64,000 bases of DNA from Opitutaceae bacterium BACL24 MAG-120322-bin51 (lineage in GTDB: Bacteria; Verrucomicrobiota; Verrucomicrobiia; Opitutales; Coraliomargaritaceae): positions 62,001-126,000 of the forward strand of contig CAJJBI010000002.1 in assembly GCA_905182465.1 (NCBI GenBank), given 5' to 3'. Numbering within the stretch: position 1 is the stretch's first letter; the number at the start of each line of letters is the position of its first letter. Below are positions 45,243 to 55,922 of the stretch, piece after piece. Below the pieces are notes generated by a model, which was not told the DNA's origin, ran no database searches, and saw only the letters and a program-made list of their open reading frames with translations. Position numbers and translations under genes: made by a program.

Positions 45243-45460
45243 GTTAAATTGATGGTCGGAACTGGCACACCCTCAAAACTCACGCAACTTACTTTGCCCC
45301 CTATTTCATGCAAGCTACAATTTGATTTTATCCGAGATTAGAAATCCGAGATCTCGCAAAAAATGATTGGACTTGAACTTACAAATGCCTATAGTATGTG
45401 TTCTTAATTCGTAGAGTGTTACAGAAGCATCTCAATCCCCGAAAAACTAAAGTTTATTAC

Positions 45461-46173
45461 ATGAAAATTAAATCGAACCCACGTTCAGGTTTCACCCTGA
45501 TTGAGCTCCTCACTGTTATCGCGATTATCGGCATTCTGGCTGCTATCCTCATTCCAGCTGTTGGTAAAGTACGGGAGGTGGCTAATAAATCTAAATCTGC
45601 TTCGAACATGCGTTCGATCGCAGTGTCCTATGCTACCTACTCCACTTCAGGTGGTCGCGTACGCACATTGACCAAGCAAAAATGAGCCTGACTCAGATGT
45701 CAGCTTTCCAGATGTTGCAGGCGTTGCCCAATTCCTGGCAAAGACAGTCCGACTCATGATGCATCGATCTGGATCATTGGTTCCGACCCTGCGGTCGCAG
45801 CTTATGCATGAACTTCTTCCAGCAATTGTTGGTTACCGTGATACCAGATAACGCTTTCCAAACTGCCGACGATTGGACCGCTGATGTACCCGTGGGATAT
45901 GACTTTGCTGTTGGCGTCAGTGGTAATGCTCCGACATCGACCACACCGCTCATTTGGACACGTGCACTCACAACCGCTGGCACATGGGGCAAAGATTCAC
46001 CTTGGGGCTTAGGTGGCCACATCGCTTACCTAGACGGCCACGTATCCTTCTACCAAGAACTGGGCGAAGAAGATGGTCAATTAGTCAACCCAACAACTGG
46101 CCAACAAACAGTTAACATCCTAGATGTACACGATTCAGAAAACATCATGGAAGCACCAGAATTCAGCCAATAG
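45461..46173 (+). pseudogene. Prepilin-type N-terminal cleavage/methylation protein (pseudopilin), three frameshifts
   Basis: Type II secretion/type IV pilin-like protein. MKIKSNPRSGFTLIELLTVIAIIGILAAILIPAV shows the prepilin peptidase site (G^FTLIE, after residue 10) and the hydrophobic helix. The frame stops at 45683. Coding continues as NEPDSDVSFPDVAGVAQFLAK (extra A in the AAAAA run at 45678-45682), then DSPTHDASIWIIGSDPAVAAY (missing base near 45742), then MNFFQQLLVTVIPDNAF... to 46173 (missing base near 45809). The C-terminal part has GGHIAYLDGHVSFYQEL, typical of the H-X9-DG family of PVC pseudopilins. Corrected length is about 237 residues. Real decay and assembly error are both possible, because three indels lie within 130 bases. 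Confidence 0.8.
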
Positions 46174-46196
46174 AGCATCTCTATCTTTGTATGTTG

Positions 46197-46230
46197 AAAG
46201 CCAGCTTCCTGCGAAGCTGGCTTTTTATTT
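46197..46230 (+). terminator. Rho-independent terminator after the pseudopilin gene
   Basis: A perfect 12-bp stem, AAAGCCAGCTTC (46197-46208) with GAAGCTGGCTTT (46213-46224), loop CTGC, followed by TTATTT. It starts 24 bases after the stop and is one of the two clearest terminators in the window. Confidence 0.92.
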
Positions 46231-46426
46231 AGCTGAATGTATCTCAAGGTTTGATATTGGTCTAAACAGCAACAAATAGATTATTCTTGTTTGGCCAATT
46301 AGCTGATTCAGTAAAACCAATCACTCCTATTACTACTAGAATTCTCACATGACTGGAGTTTTCTTTGTTTATCTATGAAATTTCGGGATTGTTTAACACT
46401 AAGATTATCGCAAATCTAAACATACC

Positions 46427-48095
46427 ATGTCCGAACCCATCTACATTTTTGGCCACAAAAACCCTGATGCCGACGCCATTTGTTCCGCACTAGCCTACGA
46501 AGCTTATAAACATGCCATCGGGCAGACTGAATATGTGGCGGCGCGTTGCGGCAACTCCAATGCCCGCATCGATGCGATCCTAGAGCGCTTTAAGACACCC
46601 CTGCCCTCGCTTCATCGGCGATGTGACCCCACGCGTGGGTAACATTATGCAAAGTCTGGTGCGCACCGTGACCAAGAAGAGCACCTGTGCGGGTGCGCTT
46701 GAGTTGATCGACCAATACGATGTACGCGCCCTCCCAGTTGTGGACGACGGTGGACAGATCGAAGGTTTAGTCTCCATCTTCCAACTTGGCGAATTTTTCA
46801 TCCCTAAGCCACACGAACCTCGCGCCATGCGTCGTGTCAAAACCTGCGTGCAATCCATCATCGACTCGCTCAATGCCAAGGTGCTCCACGCGGACAATAT
46901 TGACGAAATCGAAGAACTCTTCGTCCGTATCGGCGCGATGGATATTCGCTCCTTTGGTAGTCACCACAAGGAAAACGGGCTCACCTCTGATCGTAGCATC
47001 ATCGTTGTCGGCGACCGCCGGGACATCCAAGAGCGCTGCCTTGAGCTCGGCGTAAGACTCCTCGTCATCACAGGCGCGCTCGAAGTTGATGAAGAAGTGA
47101 TCGAACGAGCTCGCGAATCTAATATCTCGCTCATCGTTAGCCCCTACGACTCGGCAACAACCTCGTGGATCATCCGCACAGCGACCCACATTGATGGTCT
47201 ATTCGAGCCCAAAGTTAGTTGCTTCAGCGCAGAAGACCACATCTCCTCGGTCAAGCGCAGGATCGCCAATAGCAACGATCCGCTCTATCTCGTTGTCAAC
47301 GACGAGAAACAATTAATCGGTGTCTTCTCCAAGAGCGACATCCTTCGCCCCAGCCGCACCCGTATCGCACTGGTCGACCACAACGAGCTAGGCCAAGCCG
47401 TCAACGGTGCCAGCGAAGTGCAAATTACCGAAATTCTCGATCACCACCGACTCGGCAACATACCGACCGAGCAACCGATTCTCTTTATCAATCGGCCCGT
47501 CGGTTCGACCTGCTCGATTGTAGCCGATCTCTTCAAAACTCATAAACTGACGCCTGAACCAAACATCGCTGGCATCATGATGGCTGGTATCATCTCCGAC
47601 ACCTTACTACTCAACAGCCCGACTGCGACGCCGCTCGAAGGTGAACTGCTCGACTGGCTCTCGCCCATAGCTGGCATTGAGCCGGAAGCACTCGCAGATA
47701 TCATTTTCACTGCGGGATCGGTCGTCATCAACAGCAAGCCTGCAGAAGTCATCAGCTCAGATTGTAAAATCTACGACGAGGGCGAACTACGCTTTTCCGT
47801 CTCGCAGATCGAAGAGCTCGGTTTCGACAAGTTTTGGAAAAAAGAAGACGCGCTCGGTAAAGCGCTGGAAGCCTACCGCATAAAGGAAAAGTTATTTTTT
47901 AGCTTTCTTCTCGTCACTGATATTAATTCGCATGATTCCCTGCTCGTCGTCGCAGGTAACGATGAATTAAAGGCCTCGATCAACTACCCACAACGCGGGC
48001 AGAGCAACATCTACGAACTCTCTGGCATCGTCAGCCGCAAGAAGCAATTAATCCCCTACATCTCGTCGCTACTTAAAACGATGGGTGTGGTGTAG
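46427..48095 (+). pseudogene. Putative manganese-dependent inorganic pyrophosphatase with CBS and DRTGG domains, frameshifted
   Basis: DHH-family pyrophosphatase of the CBS-containing type. The first part (46427-46642) begins MSEPIYIFGHKNPDADAICSALAYE, the DHH motif 1 (GHKNPDAD). The remainder, in the next frame from about 46605, reads PRFIGDVTPRVGNIM and then a CBS pair split by a DRTGG domain (LPVVDDGGQIEGLVS; DRSIIVVGDRRDIQ; LYLVVNDEKQLIGVFS). The catalytic core resumes with IALVDHNELGQAV and ITEILDHHRLGNI, and DHHA2 closes the protein. Removing one C from CCCC at 46598-46601 restores KTPCPRFIGD. Corrected length is about 555 residues. CBS domains suggest adenine-nucleotide control, as in clostridial relatives. 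Confidence 0.88.
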
Positions 48096-48192
48096 AAATA
48101 TTTCTTTCGTAGCGTGCGGCTACATTGCTGTGAGGAGCTTACTCATACCCGTATCTGATAGACGGCTTCATTGCCGCGAACAAGCTCACTCT

Positions 48193-49002
48193 CTACGGAT
48201 GTCTGATCTCATGGAAAAATGACTCAGTGCCTGCGAGATAAGGCGAAAAATCCATTCGTGGGTGAAATTGCTTCAAGGGAAAAGGCGAGATTTCAGTAAA
48301 GACCCATTTCAGGCCGACCGATTCGCACAGCGCGTAAGCCGCCGCGATGTCCCAGACTTTTACACGATAGTCGATCACGCCAGTCAAATAACCCGTCGCC
48401 ACATAAGCTGCCATCAGCGCGCCACTACCGATACAGCGCACTCGATATTTCGACATGAGAGGCGCCAATTTTTCTAACTGTTTGGACGACATCGGAAAGT
48501 GCAAGCCGACCATCGTCTGCGCATCGGCCACAGTCGCATCACGATCAATTTTCTTCTGGTTTCTAAATAAACCATAGCCCACACCCCCCTCCAGCAGATC
48601 CTCTGTGCTGTGGTCGTAGATAAATCCATAAACTGGCTCCCCATCAAATAAGAGCGCGAGCGAGATCGCGCAAAAAGAGCAAGCCAAAGCATAGTTGTTC
48701 GTGCCATCAATTGGATCGATGACCCATGCAAAGCGCGCTTCCAATGTCAGCGTCTCATCCAGAGGACTAGCCTCTTCGCTACAGTAATCATCCTGTGGAA
48801 AGTTCTGACGTAATTCAGCGAAGATTTTCTCTGAAATCGCAAAGTCAGCAAAAGTCACCCGAGTATCGTCTTCCTTCCACTCTGAGGAAACGTCACCAAA
48901 CTGGCGTCCGAAGAACGGCACTTGATCACGAACTGCCACTCGCCCCGCATTGATTCGGTGGCGCATCTGATCCTCGAGTTGAGCTTTGGCTTGGCGGTTC
49001 AT
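48193..49002 (-). CDS. Inositol monophosphatase-family protein
   Basis: Mg-dependent sugar-phosphate phosphatase of the IMPase/CysQ/HisN superfamily. 269 residues. Motifs: YCSEEASP with the metal-binding glutamate (about 73-80), WVIDPIDGTNNYA (about 92-104; DPxDGT core) and VKVWDIAAAYALCESVG (about 214-230). The classic WDIAAG ends in A here, which is tolerated in the family. Substrate may be inositol phosphate, histidinol phosphate or PAP; the sequence does not decide. It is convergent with the pyrophosphatase gene, with 97 bases between. Confidence 0.9.
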   Translation of the reverse strand: MNRQAKAQLEDQMRHRINAGRVAVRDQVPFFGRQFGDVSSEWKEDDTRVTFADFAISEKIFAELRQNFPQDDYCSEEASPLDETLTLEARFAWVIDPIDGTNNYALACSFCAISLALLFDGEPVYGFIYDHSTEDLLEGGVGYGLFRNQKKIDRDATVADAQTMVGLHFPMSSKQLEKLAPLMSKYRVRCIGSGALMAAYVATGYLTGVIDYRVKVWDIAAAYALCESVGLKWVFTEISPFPLKQFHPRMDFSPYLAGTESFFHEIRHP

Positions 49003-49113
49003 ATTTCTGACAGTGAAAAAGATAGACCCAGTAAGGCGCGTGACCCCGCGTGATCAAAACAATCATTCTGTTCGTGTAAATCAGCCATATTGATCATGAA
49101 GGAAGCTACTTAA

Positions 49114-49925
49114 CTAAGGGCTCCTCTGTCGTATAAAGCGCTCCCAAAAGGGAATTTCTAGTGTTTTTTCCAAGTCTAAAATACGCTCTAGAATAATACC
49201 CTTTTGGGCAGAGGGTGTATTCGGTAGTTGATATGTCAGATTCTTAAGAAAATCATAAGCCTCTATATCAAGCCCCTGTTTACGTAGGAGTTCTGCATGT
49301 ATGCGCGCCGCAAAATAAGGCGCATCATCTTGCTGAGAGGCCCGGAGGAACCACTTCGCCGCCTTGGCATCGTCTTTAAGGCGGTTAAGGTAAATCTGAG
49401 CTTTCTCCAAATAAAGCTTGGCATTATCAGGGTGAAACTCGAGCGCTTGATCAATCAGATCAAAAGCTTGCGCAGATTGTTCCAGATCAATCGCCTGCTG
49501 ACGCCCCTCGGGGACGTCTGAATAGCCACCCTCCTCTCGTATCCGCCAATTGGGTACGTCGTAAGCGATCATACGACTGCCATTGATCCAGAAAAAGTCT
49601 GGTCTGGGGTCAAGCGTCGTCACCAGTCGCACCATCGAATCAAGCTTTGCGTTCGGTCTTTACGTTCCCAGATCGTATTGGTTCGTATCCAAAGGAAATC
49701 CGCAAGAATCGCGCGAAAGCCTCCGAGCACACCGATGACCAAGCCTTGTCCTAGTGCGCCCTCAAGCGCTTCAAGATTCATTTCAGACTGCCCCGCTTTG
49801 ACCGATTGCCAGGCTGGTGCTTCGATCGGACGAATTAGTAAGCCAAGCAATACGAGGATGAGCAGAATCGAAACGATTCGGATCAAGCGCATGAGAAATG
49901 GATGTTGCAGAAACTTCACGATCAA
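49114..49925 (-). pseudogene. Membrane-anchored TPR protein linked to ABC transporter, frameshifted
   Basis: No named family recognised. The N-terminal part (49925 to 49620) has one membrane helix (residues about 12-32, LIRIVSILLILVLLGLLIR) and ILADFLWIRTNTIWERKDRT. The second part lies in another frame and carries KLDSMVRLVTTLDPRPDFFWINGSRMIAYD followed by two or three TPR-like helix pairs (AFDLIDQALEFHPDNAKLYLEKAQIYLNRL). A missing base near 49650 separates them; with it the join reads ...ERKDRTAKLDSMVRL.... Corrected length is about 270 residues. The gene follows the ABC permease on the same strand, so it may be a partner of that exporter. Confidence 0.75.
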
Positions 49926-50033
49926 ATAACAGGTCCTATGGGCTTAAGTTGTGAAGCCTGCTGCGAAGAACCACGCTTGGGCGGACCCCACAAGTAACGC
50001 CCCTAAGAATGTTTTCTTTCTCTTACGCATCTC

Positions 50034-50876
50034 CTAAATCTCTCGGCGGCGAAAATTCACCTGAGCGAGTAGGATGAAGGCTACTACGTAGATTGCACCG
50101 TAGCCTGTAATCTGGAGAACAGTGCTCACCGCAGGCGCTTTTTCCACATCAAAGACGAGTTGATCACCAATGTTGAAGAGCTGAAAATTCGGAAAAATAA
50201 GGCCAAGCCCCAAGACAAGAATACGCTCCCATCCAGCTTCCATGCTCGTGTAGGCATCGCGTGCGATGTATTGAAGTTGGCAAATAACCAGCATAAAAAA
50301 GGAGACCACAATTGTGTAGAGATTCGTATTGGAGAAACTCGCAACAAAGAGTGTGAATGCTGCAAGTATACCAAACTTCATCCATTGCAGAAAACCGAAG
50401 AGGAAAACATCGCCGTAGCGAATCAGCGAGCCATTCAAAATAAGCTCATTACCGAGGCGTTCGAGTAAGGCCATTTCGCGCCAGTATAAAATCCCGCTCA
50501 GCACCAGCGTAATGACCAAGGTAAAGCAGAGCAGTAACAAGTGCGCACCGAGGAACTTACCCGCCAAGAACTCTAGCTTATAGACAGGCTTGGCCAGCAT
50601 AGTCAGGGCAGTTCGGTTTTCCATCTCATTAAAAAAGAGCTGCGTAGTCGCTGTGATCGAAAGAATCGAACCAAAGAAGAAGAGCGCTCCGAAACCGAAA
50701 TCCGTAATGAATTTCAGCTCCCCTGTGCCGAAATCGAACTGCTGAAAAAATGTCGAACTGCCCACCAGAGCGATTGAGATCAGCAACAAGGAGTTGAAGA
50801 ATTTCTGTCTCACGGCCTCTAAGAAAGTCGTGCCTGCGATCAAGCGGATGCGTGTGAATGAATCGGTGATCTTCAT
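50034..50876 (-). CDS. ABC-2 type transporter permease
   Basis: Membrane subunit of an ABC exporter. 280 residues, six hydrophobic segments. It begins with a short amphipathic lead (RIRLIAGTTFLEAVRQKFFNSLLL), usual for the NatB/ABC-2 group. ENRTALTMLAKPVYKLEFLAGKFLGAHLLLL (about 84-115) is the coupling-helix region. Its ATG overlaps the ATPase stop by 4 bases (50873-50876), so the two are translationally coupled. Substrate unknown. Confidence 0.9.
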   Translation of the reverse strand: MKITDSFTRIRLIAGTTFLEAVRQKFFNSLLLISIALVGSSTFFQQFDFGTGELKFITDFGFGALFFFGSILSITATTQLFFNEMENRTALTMLAKPVYKLEFLAGKFLGAHLLLLCFTLVITLVLSGILYWREMALLERLGNELILNGSLIRYGDVFLFGFLQWMKFGILAAFTLFVASFSNTNLYTIVVSFFMLVICQLQYIARDAYTSMEAGWERILVLGLGLIFPNFQLFNIGDQLVFDVEKAPAVSTVLQITGYGAIYVVAFILLAQVNFRRREI

Positions 50877-51760
50877 GATTCTTCGCCCCCTTCCTGCTGG
50901 GTCGCATGTTCAATCTCGCGCTCATGAACTTCCTTAAGGAAGTAAGCATCTAGGCTCAGCCTAGGCTTCTCCACTCGAGCTAGCCGCCCACCTTGCGCCT
51001 TAATCTCAGCTTCAACTGCTGCGCGACCCTCGGCGCTGAGTCCTTGCACAACGAGGGATTCTGCATCTTTTTCTTCGACGAGATCGTCGACCCGTCCCTC
51101 ACGCACGAGCTTCCCGCGATGGAGAATCGCTACGCGGTCGCAAAGCCCTTCAATTTGTGCGAGCAAATGAGAAGACAATAAGATAGTTTTACCACGGCGT
51201 TTAAGCTCGCGGACAATCTCTGCGATTGCCGCCGAACCAAGTGGGTCAACTCCAGCAGTAGGTTCGTCCAGTATAACAAGTTGGGGATCATGGACCAAGG
51301 ATTGTGCGAGTCCAATACGTTGGAGCATACCTTTCGAGTAAGTGCCAACCCGACGGTTGGCAGCCTCGGTCATCCCAACGAGTTTAATTACTGAGTCCAC
51401 CGCCGCGTCGATTTCCACCCGCGGCACCATACAAATACGTGCGTAGTAGCGCACGAGTTCGCGCCCTGTAAGATAACGATAAAAGTAAGGTGCCTCGGGC
51501 AAGAAACCAACACTACGGCGGGCATCGACTAATTTGCTTGGCCTGCCATAAATCTCGCAAGTGCCCGTCGAGGCTTCAAGCAGACCTAATATAATTTTAA
51601 TCGTCGTGCTCTTGCCGGAGCCATTAGGTCCGAGCAGTCCGAAAATCTCGTTATCGCCCACTTCAAGACAGAGATCATCGACGGCGCGCAACTTCATGCC
51701 GCGCATGCCGACAGCGAAATCTTTGGTTAAATTTTGGATGCGAATTGCGGGGGTAGACAT
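50873..51760 (-). CDS. ABC transporter ATP-binding protein
   Basis: Nucleotide-binding subunit of the coupled exporter. 295 residues. Walker A GLLGPNGSGKST (about 41-52), Q-loop region RRSVGFLPEAPYFYRYLTG (about 81-99, with E in place of the usual Q), signature YSKGMLQRIGLAQSL (about 142-156), Walker B LVILDEPTAGVDP (about 163-175) and H-loop LLSSHLLAQIE. A C-terminal domain of about 80 residues (SLVVQGLSAEGRAAVEAEIKA) follows, typical of the CcmA-like exporters. Confidence 0.93.
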   Translation of the reverse strand: MSTPAIRIQNLTKDFAVGMRGMKLRAVDDLCLEVGDNEIFGLLGPNGSGKSTTIKIILGLLEASTGTCEIYGRPSKLVDARRSVGFLPEAPYFYRYLTGRELVRYYARICMVPRVEIDAAVDSVIKLVGMTEAANRRVGTYSKGMLQRIGLAQSLVHDPQLVILDEPTAGVDPLGSAAIAEIVRELKRRGKTILLSSHLLAQIEGLCDRVAILHRGKLVREGRVDDLVEEKDAESLVVQGLSAEGRAAVEAEIKAQGGRLARVEKPRLSLDAYFLKEVHEREIEHATQQEGGEES

Positions 51761-51767
51761 TGTGCGA

Positions 51768-52049
51768 TTATTGTTCTATGCGGAAATTTTGGCAAGTGCG
51801 GTTGCCGGTGACTGTTTTGATTACACTCTCTTTAATGTAATTTTTCAATTCAGACTCCACTTCGGCCTGAAAGGCGACCACTTCAGCCTCTCCTCCTTCG
51901 GCGTAAAGATGCACTCTGCCATCGACCATGTTCTGGACATAGCCTGTCACATCAAAGCCCTTGGCCACGCCCACCGTCTGGTAACGAAAACCTACGCCTT
52001 GCACATGGCCTTCAAACCAGCAGTTCATCTGAAAAACACGATTATCCAT
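51768..52049 (-). CDS. acyP: Acylphosphatase
   Basis: Small hydrolase of carboxyl-phosphate bonds. The ATG at 52049 gives 93 residues, the family length; an upstream in-frame start (52091) would add 14 residues. Signature EGHVQGVGFRYQTVGVAKG (about 14-32) contains the phosphate-binding arginine, and GYVQNMVDGRVHLYAEG (about 36-52) contains the catalytic asparagine. It lies 7 bases upstream of the ABC ATPase gene on the same strand. Confidence 0.94.
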   Translation of the reverse strand: MDNRVFQMNCWFEGHVQGVGFRYQTVGVAKGFDVTGYVQNMVDGRVHLYAEGGEAEVVAFQAEVESELKNYIKESVIKTVTGNRTCQNFRIEQ

Positions 52050-52139
52050 AATAAACAAAATTTTATAGAATCCCGATCGTTGCAAGTGCATTAGAGCCTT
52101 GTCTCAGTGCTTTTTAAGCGCAGTCATAACTGTTCGCAC

Positions 52140-53814
52140 ATGCCAGACGCCTTTTCAGATCATATTGAACCGACACTCGTTGATATCATATTGCCACTTG
52201 AGCAATCTGAGGATACTGAGGCGCAAAAAGCTGCCGTTGCCGCAAAACTAAATACAAAGATCTCGCAGATAGTCGAACTGCGCCTACGCAAACACTCTAT
52301 CGACGCACGCCAGCGCACGATTAAGGTGCAGTTGCGCTTTGAAGTTGGGGTCGGCGAGTCACTAGCGCCAGAACCTGAACTGCACCCAAAATACCCAACG
52401 GCATCATCCGACGCAAAGAACGTTATCATCGTCGGCTGTGGTCCCGCGGGGCTGTTTGCCGCTTTGCGCTGTCTGGAGCTTGGGCTGAAACCAATAATCC
52501 TCGAACGTGGTAAAGACGCCTCTGCCCGTCGATTTGATCTAGGTCCAATCCTGAAAGAAGGTCGGGTGATCGAAGACTCCAACTATTGCTTCGGCGAAGG
52601 TGGCGCGGGCACTTTTTCCGACGGCAAGCTCTACACCCGTGCTACGAAGCGTGGCCCCGTCCGGACAATCTATGAAACGCTCGTCGCCCACGGTGCGCCC
52701 GAACGCATCCTTATCGATGCGCACCCCCACATCGGCTCAAACCTCTTACCAAAGGTCGTCATGGCGATGCGCGAATCGATCCGTAGCGCGGGCGGCGAAG
52801 TGTATTTCGGCACAAAGGTAGAATCATTCATCATCCATGAGAGAAAAATGGCTGGCGTGCGCACCACCGATGGTCGTGAGTTTTTGAGTGGCCAAGTCAT
52901 TCTCGCTACTGGTCATTCAGCGCGCGACATTTACGAGCAACTACACGCACAAAAGGTGCGAACTAGAGCAGACACCGTTCGCAGTCGGCGTACGGATCGA
53001 ACACCCGCAAGCACAGATCGACAGCCTTCAATACCACACGCCGCAAGGTCAGGAGCGCTCCGCGCTATTGCCCGCAGCTAGCTATCGACTCGCCACGAAG
53101 ATCGACAACCGCGGAGTCCACTCTTTTTGCATGTGCCCGGGTGGCTTTATCGTGCCGGCGGCTACGGAGAACGACGAGGTGGTCGTTAACGGCATGAGCC
53201 TCGCACGGCGTGACTCCCCTTTTGCCAATAGCGGCATGGTCGTCACAGTAGAGCCGGAAGATACCGCTCCATTCGTCTCGGAACACGGCGTCCTAGCAGG
53301 CATCGCCTTTCAAAAATCGCTCGAACGCGCCGCCAAGCAGCACGGCGGGGGCGGTCAAGTCGCGCCAGGTCAACGGGTCACAGATTTTCTCGCGGGCAAA
53401 GACTCCGCTGATCTCCCGAAGACCAGTTACTTTCCTGGCATAATTCCCTCGCGGATTGACCAGATTCTGCCCGAGTGGATCACAAGCCGTCTGCGTCGCG
53501 GACTTGATATATTCGGCAAACAAATGCGCGGCTACATAACCGAGGAATGTAACCTGATCGGCTTCGAAACTCGAACAAGCTCACCCGTACGCATCCCGCG
53601 CGATGAACGCACATTGCAACACTCAGAAATTAGCGGTCTCTACCCCTGTGGCGAAGGCGCTGGCTTTGCTGGCGGCATCGTCAGTGCTGCACTTGATGGT
53701 ATGCGTTGCGCGGAGGCAGCAGCAGAAAGTAGGGGCTACACTAGTCAAGACCGTCGAACCCCAGAACCCACAACGACTCCGTCTTCACAAGTGAAGCCCC
53801 AACTCAGCTCATGA
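52140..53814 (+). pseudogene. NAD(P)/FAD-dependent oxidoreductase (COG2509-like), frameshifted
   Basis: Uncharacterised FAD-dependent dehydrogenase family. From the ATG at 52140: an N-terminal domain of about 85 residues (LRLRKHSIDARQRTIKVQLRFEV), then the dinucleotide fold NVIIVGCGPAGLFAALRCLE (about 95-114), FGEGGAGTFSDGKLYTR (about 164-180) and FLSGQVILATGHSARDIYEQL. The frame is then lost. The same protein continues one frame over as ELEQTPFAVGVRIEHPQAQID, CMCPGGFIVPAATE and LYPCGEGAGFAGGIVSAALDGM. Removing one base near 52958-52960 gives ...HAQKVELEQTPF.... Total about 557 residues. The stop overlaps the dinG start by 4 bases. Confidence 0.87.
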
Positions 53815-55895
53815 TCGGCCTCATCGAAAATACAGGTGGCGGTGAAAATAAATCACCCCATATGCCAAAAGGCTACCTCTTCGCTCTCGTCGAGAGCATC
53901 TTCAAAGAGGGCGGTTACTTACAAACCGAAATGCAGCTTGATCACCGCGCGGAACAAGCGGCCATGGCAGTATCGGTCGCCACCTCGCTGGAGTCCGACC
54001 AACCGCTTCTCTTTGAAGCTGGCACAGGCGTAGGTAAGAGTCTCGCCTATTTAATTCCTGGTATCATCCACTCCGTCGATAGCGAACGCCCATTCATCAT
54101 CTCTAGCCACACGATCAGCCTTCAGGAACAAATCCGAGAGAAGGATCTTAAAATTTGCCGCAATCTTTTCACCAAAGTTCCCGAACTGCGCCGCTACGGC
54201 GCGTTCAAGACTGCCCTAATGGTAGGAAAGGGGAACTATTGCTGTAGCACGCGCCTTAGTAACGCACTCAAAGATGCCCAGTCGGCCAAGCAGACCGAGA
54301 TGTTTAAAAGCGACGAACGCGACGACCTCGTCCGTATCGCCACGTGGTCGGCCGTAGCGAAGAACGGCGTCATCCAAGAACTTTCTCCTCCACCGCTACC
54401 CGAGGTCTGGGATGCAGTCAATGCCGACAGCTCCACTTGCTCTCGAAAGAATTGCGATTCAAACACCTGTTTTTACCAACGTGCCCGCAAACAGTTACTT
54501 TCGGCCAACTGTGTAATCGTAAATCACAGTCTCCTTTTCTCTTTAATCAACGCAGGCATGCAGCCTGAGGGTGATGCCAAAGGCATTCTTTTGGCCGACG
54601 ACTTTGTCGTGCTCGACGAAGCCCACCGCCTACCTGCAATAGCTACTGACCACTTCGGCACCCACGTCAGTTCCTTTGCTGTGGATAGGGCACTCAAACG
54701 CATCTACAATCCCCGCACCAATCGCGGCATCCTCAAGCGTGAGGGTCAAGCGTGGGATCAAGATGCCGTTGCCAATGCGCTGGATGCCGCCCACGAATTT
54801 TTCAGCTATCTAGGCGACACCTATCTTGCCAAAAACCCGATCCAGCGCATCCACAAGCCCGACTTCTGCGACAACATACTGACAGGGCCGCTCAAAGAAG
54901 TGACCGAGCGCCTAGGTGCCCTCATCCAAAAGAGCGACGATGAGCGCGCCCAAGACGAGCTACGAGACCACCGTCGCCGTATCCTCGGCTACCGCGATGC
55001 GATCAACGGTTTCATCACTTTCGCCGATGAAGACCATGTGCAGTGGCTTGAACGCGGTGGCAAGAAGGGACAAAGCGTAACACTTCGTAGCGCCCCACTG
55101 GATGTAGCACCCTACTTGCGGAAATACGTTTTCCAGCGCGGCACCTCAGCGGTATTAACTAGTGCCACCCTCTCCGACGGAAAAAATATGGATGCGTTTC
55201 AAGAAACCGTCGGCGGGCAAGCAGCAGAAAAAGAAATCGTGTATTCGCCTTTTAACTACACGAAGAACTGCCGCATCTACATTGCCAGCGACGCCCCGCA
55301 GCCTGAACCGGGACAAGGGCGTCTCGACCTCGACTACCTCGCCAATATGATTTGCTGGTGCGCCCGTCACGTCGAAGGCGGTACGCTTGTTCTCTTCACT
55401 AGTCACTTTGACCTGCGCCAAGTGAGCGAGCGCACTCAAGGATTCTTTGATAAGATCAAACGTCCCCTATTTACCCAGGGTCATCAGATGGCGCGCAGCG
55501 AGCTAACGAAGCAATTCGCCGCGGCAGGCAACGGTGTGCTCTTTGGAACTGATAGCTTCTGGACAGGGGTCGATATACCTGGAGCTGCGCTCTCGCAAGT
55601 CATTATAACACGACTCCCTTTTGACAGTCCCGGTCACCCCGTGAACGAAGCTCGAAGTGAATACATCCGTACACGCGGAGGCAATCCCTTCGCTGAAATG
55701 ACGGTGCCCGATGCTCTCGTTAAATTCCGCCAAGGCATTGGCCGTCTCATTAGACGCCATGAAGACAGCGGCAACATAGTGGTTCTTGACTCACGTATTT
55801 TGACTAAGCCTTACGGTGCACGTTTCACCGAAGCCCTACCCATCAAAGACTACTTACGCTTCAATCGCGAAAATCGCGATTCCGTATTCGCCTAG
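53811..55895 (+). CDS. dinG: ATP-dependent helicase, DinG/XPD family
   Basis: Fe-S superfamily 2 helicase acting on DNA. 694 residues. Walker A FEAGTGVGKSLAYL (about 67-80); motif Ia FIISSHTISLQEQI; four cysteines of the iron-sulfur domain in NYCC.., STCSRKNC and NTCFY (between about 143 and 222); DEAH box VVLDEAHRLP (about 264); motif III-like LTSATLSDG; VLFGTDSFWTGVDIPGAALSQVIITRLPF (about 578-606); and motif VI FRQGIGRLIRR (about 640). The start overlaps the preceding gene (ATGA); an internal ATG at 53862 is possible. It is intact, with a conserved Fe-S cluster, and lies in a same-strand run with PP2C and a small TPR gene. Confidence 0.92.
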   Translation: MIGLIENTGGGENKSPHMPKGYLFALVESIFKEGGYLQTEMQLDHRAEQAAMAVSVATSLESDQPLLFEAGTGVGKSLAYLIPGIIHSVDSERPFIISSHTISLQEQIREKDLKICRNLFTKVPELRRYGAFKTALMVGKGNYCCSTRLSNALKDAQSAKQTEMFKSDERDDLVRIATWSAVAKNGVIQELSPPPLPEVWDAVNADSSTCSRKNCDSNTCFYQRARKQLLSANCVIVNHSLLFSLINAGMQPEGDAKGILLADDFVVLDEAHRLPAIATDHFGTHVSSFAVDRALKRIYNPRTNRGILKREGQAWDQDAVANALDAAHEFFSYLGDTYLAKNPIQRIHKPDFCDNILTGPLKEVTERLGALIQKSDDERAQDELRDHRRRILGYRDAINGFITFADEDHVQWLERGGKKGQSVTLRSAPLDVAPYLRKYVFQRGTSAVLTSATLSDGKNMDAFQETVGGQAAEKEIVYSPFNYTKNCRIYIASDAPQPEPGQGRLDLDYLANMICWCARHVEGGTLVLFTSHFDLRQVSERTQGFFDKIKRPLFTQGHQMARSELTKQFAAAGNGVLFGTDSFWTGVDIPGAALSQVIITRLPFDSPGHPVNEARSEYIRTRGGNPFAEMTVPDALVKFRQGIGRLIRRHEDSGNIVVLDSRILTKPYGARFTEALPIKDYLRFNRENRDSVFA

Positions 55896-55922
55896 TTCCG
55901 CATAATTGTTTTCATACTTTCA

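Noticed and set aside
48110-48124. Hairpin GTAGC/GCTAC after the pyrophosphatase gene as terminator
   Set aside because: The 5-bp stem has no following T-run in either direction.
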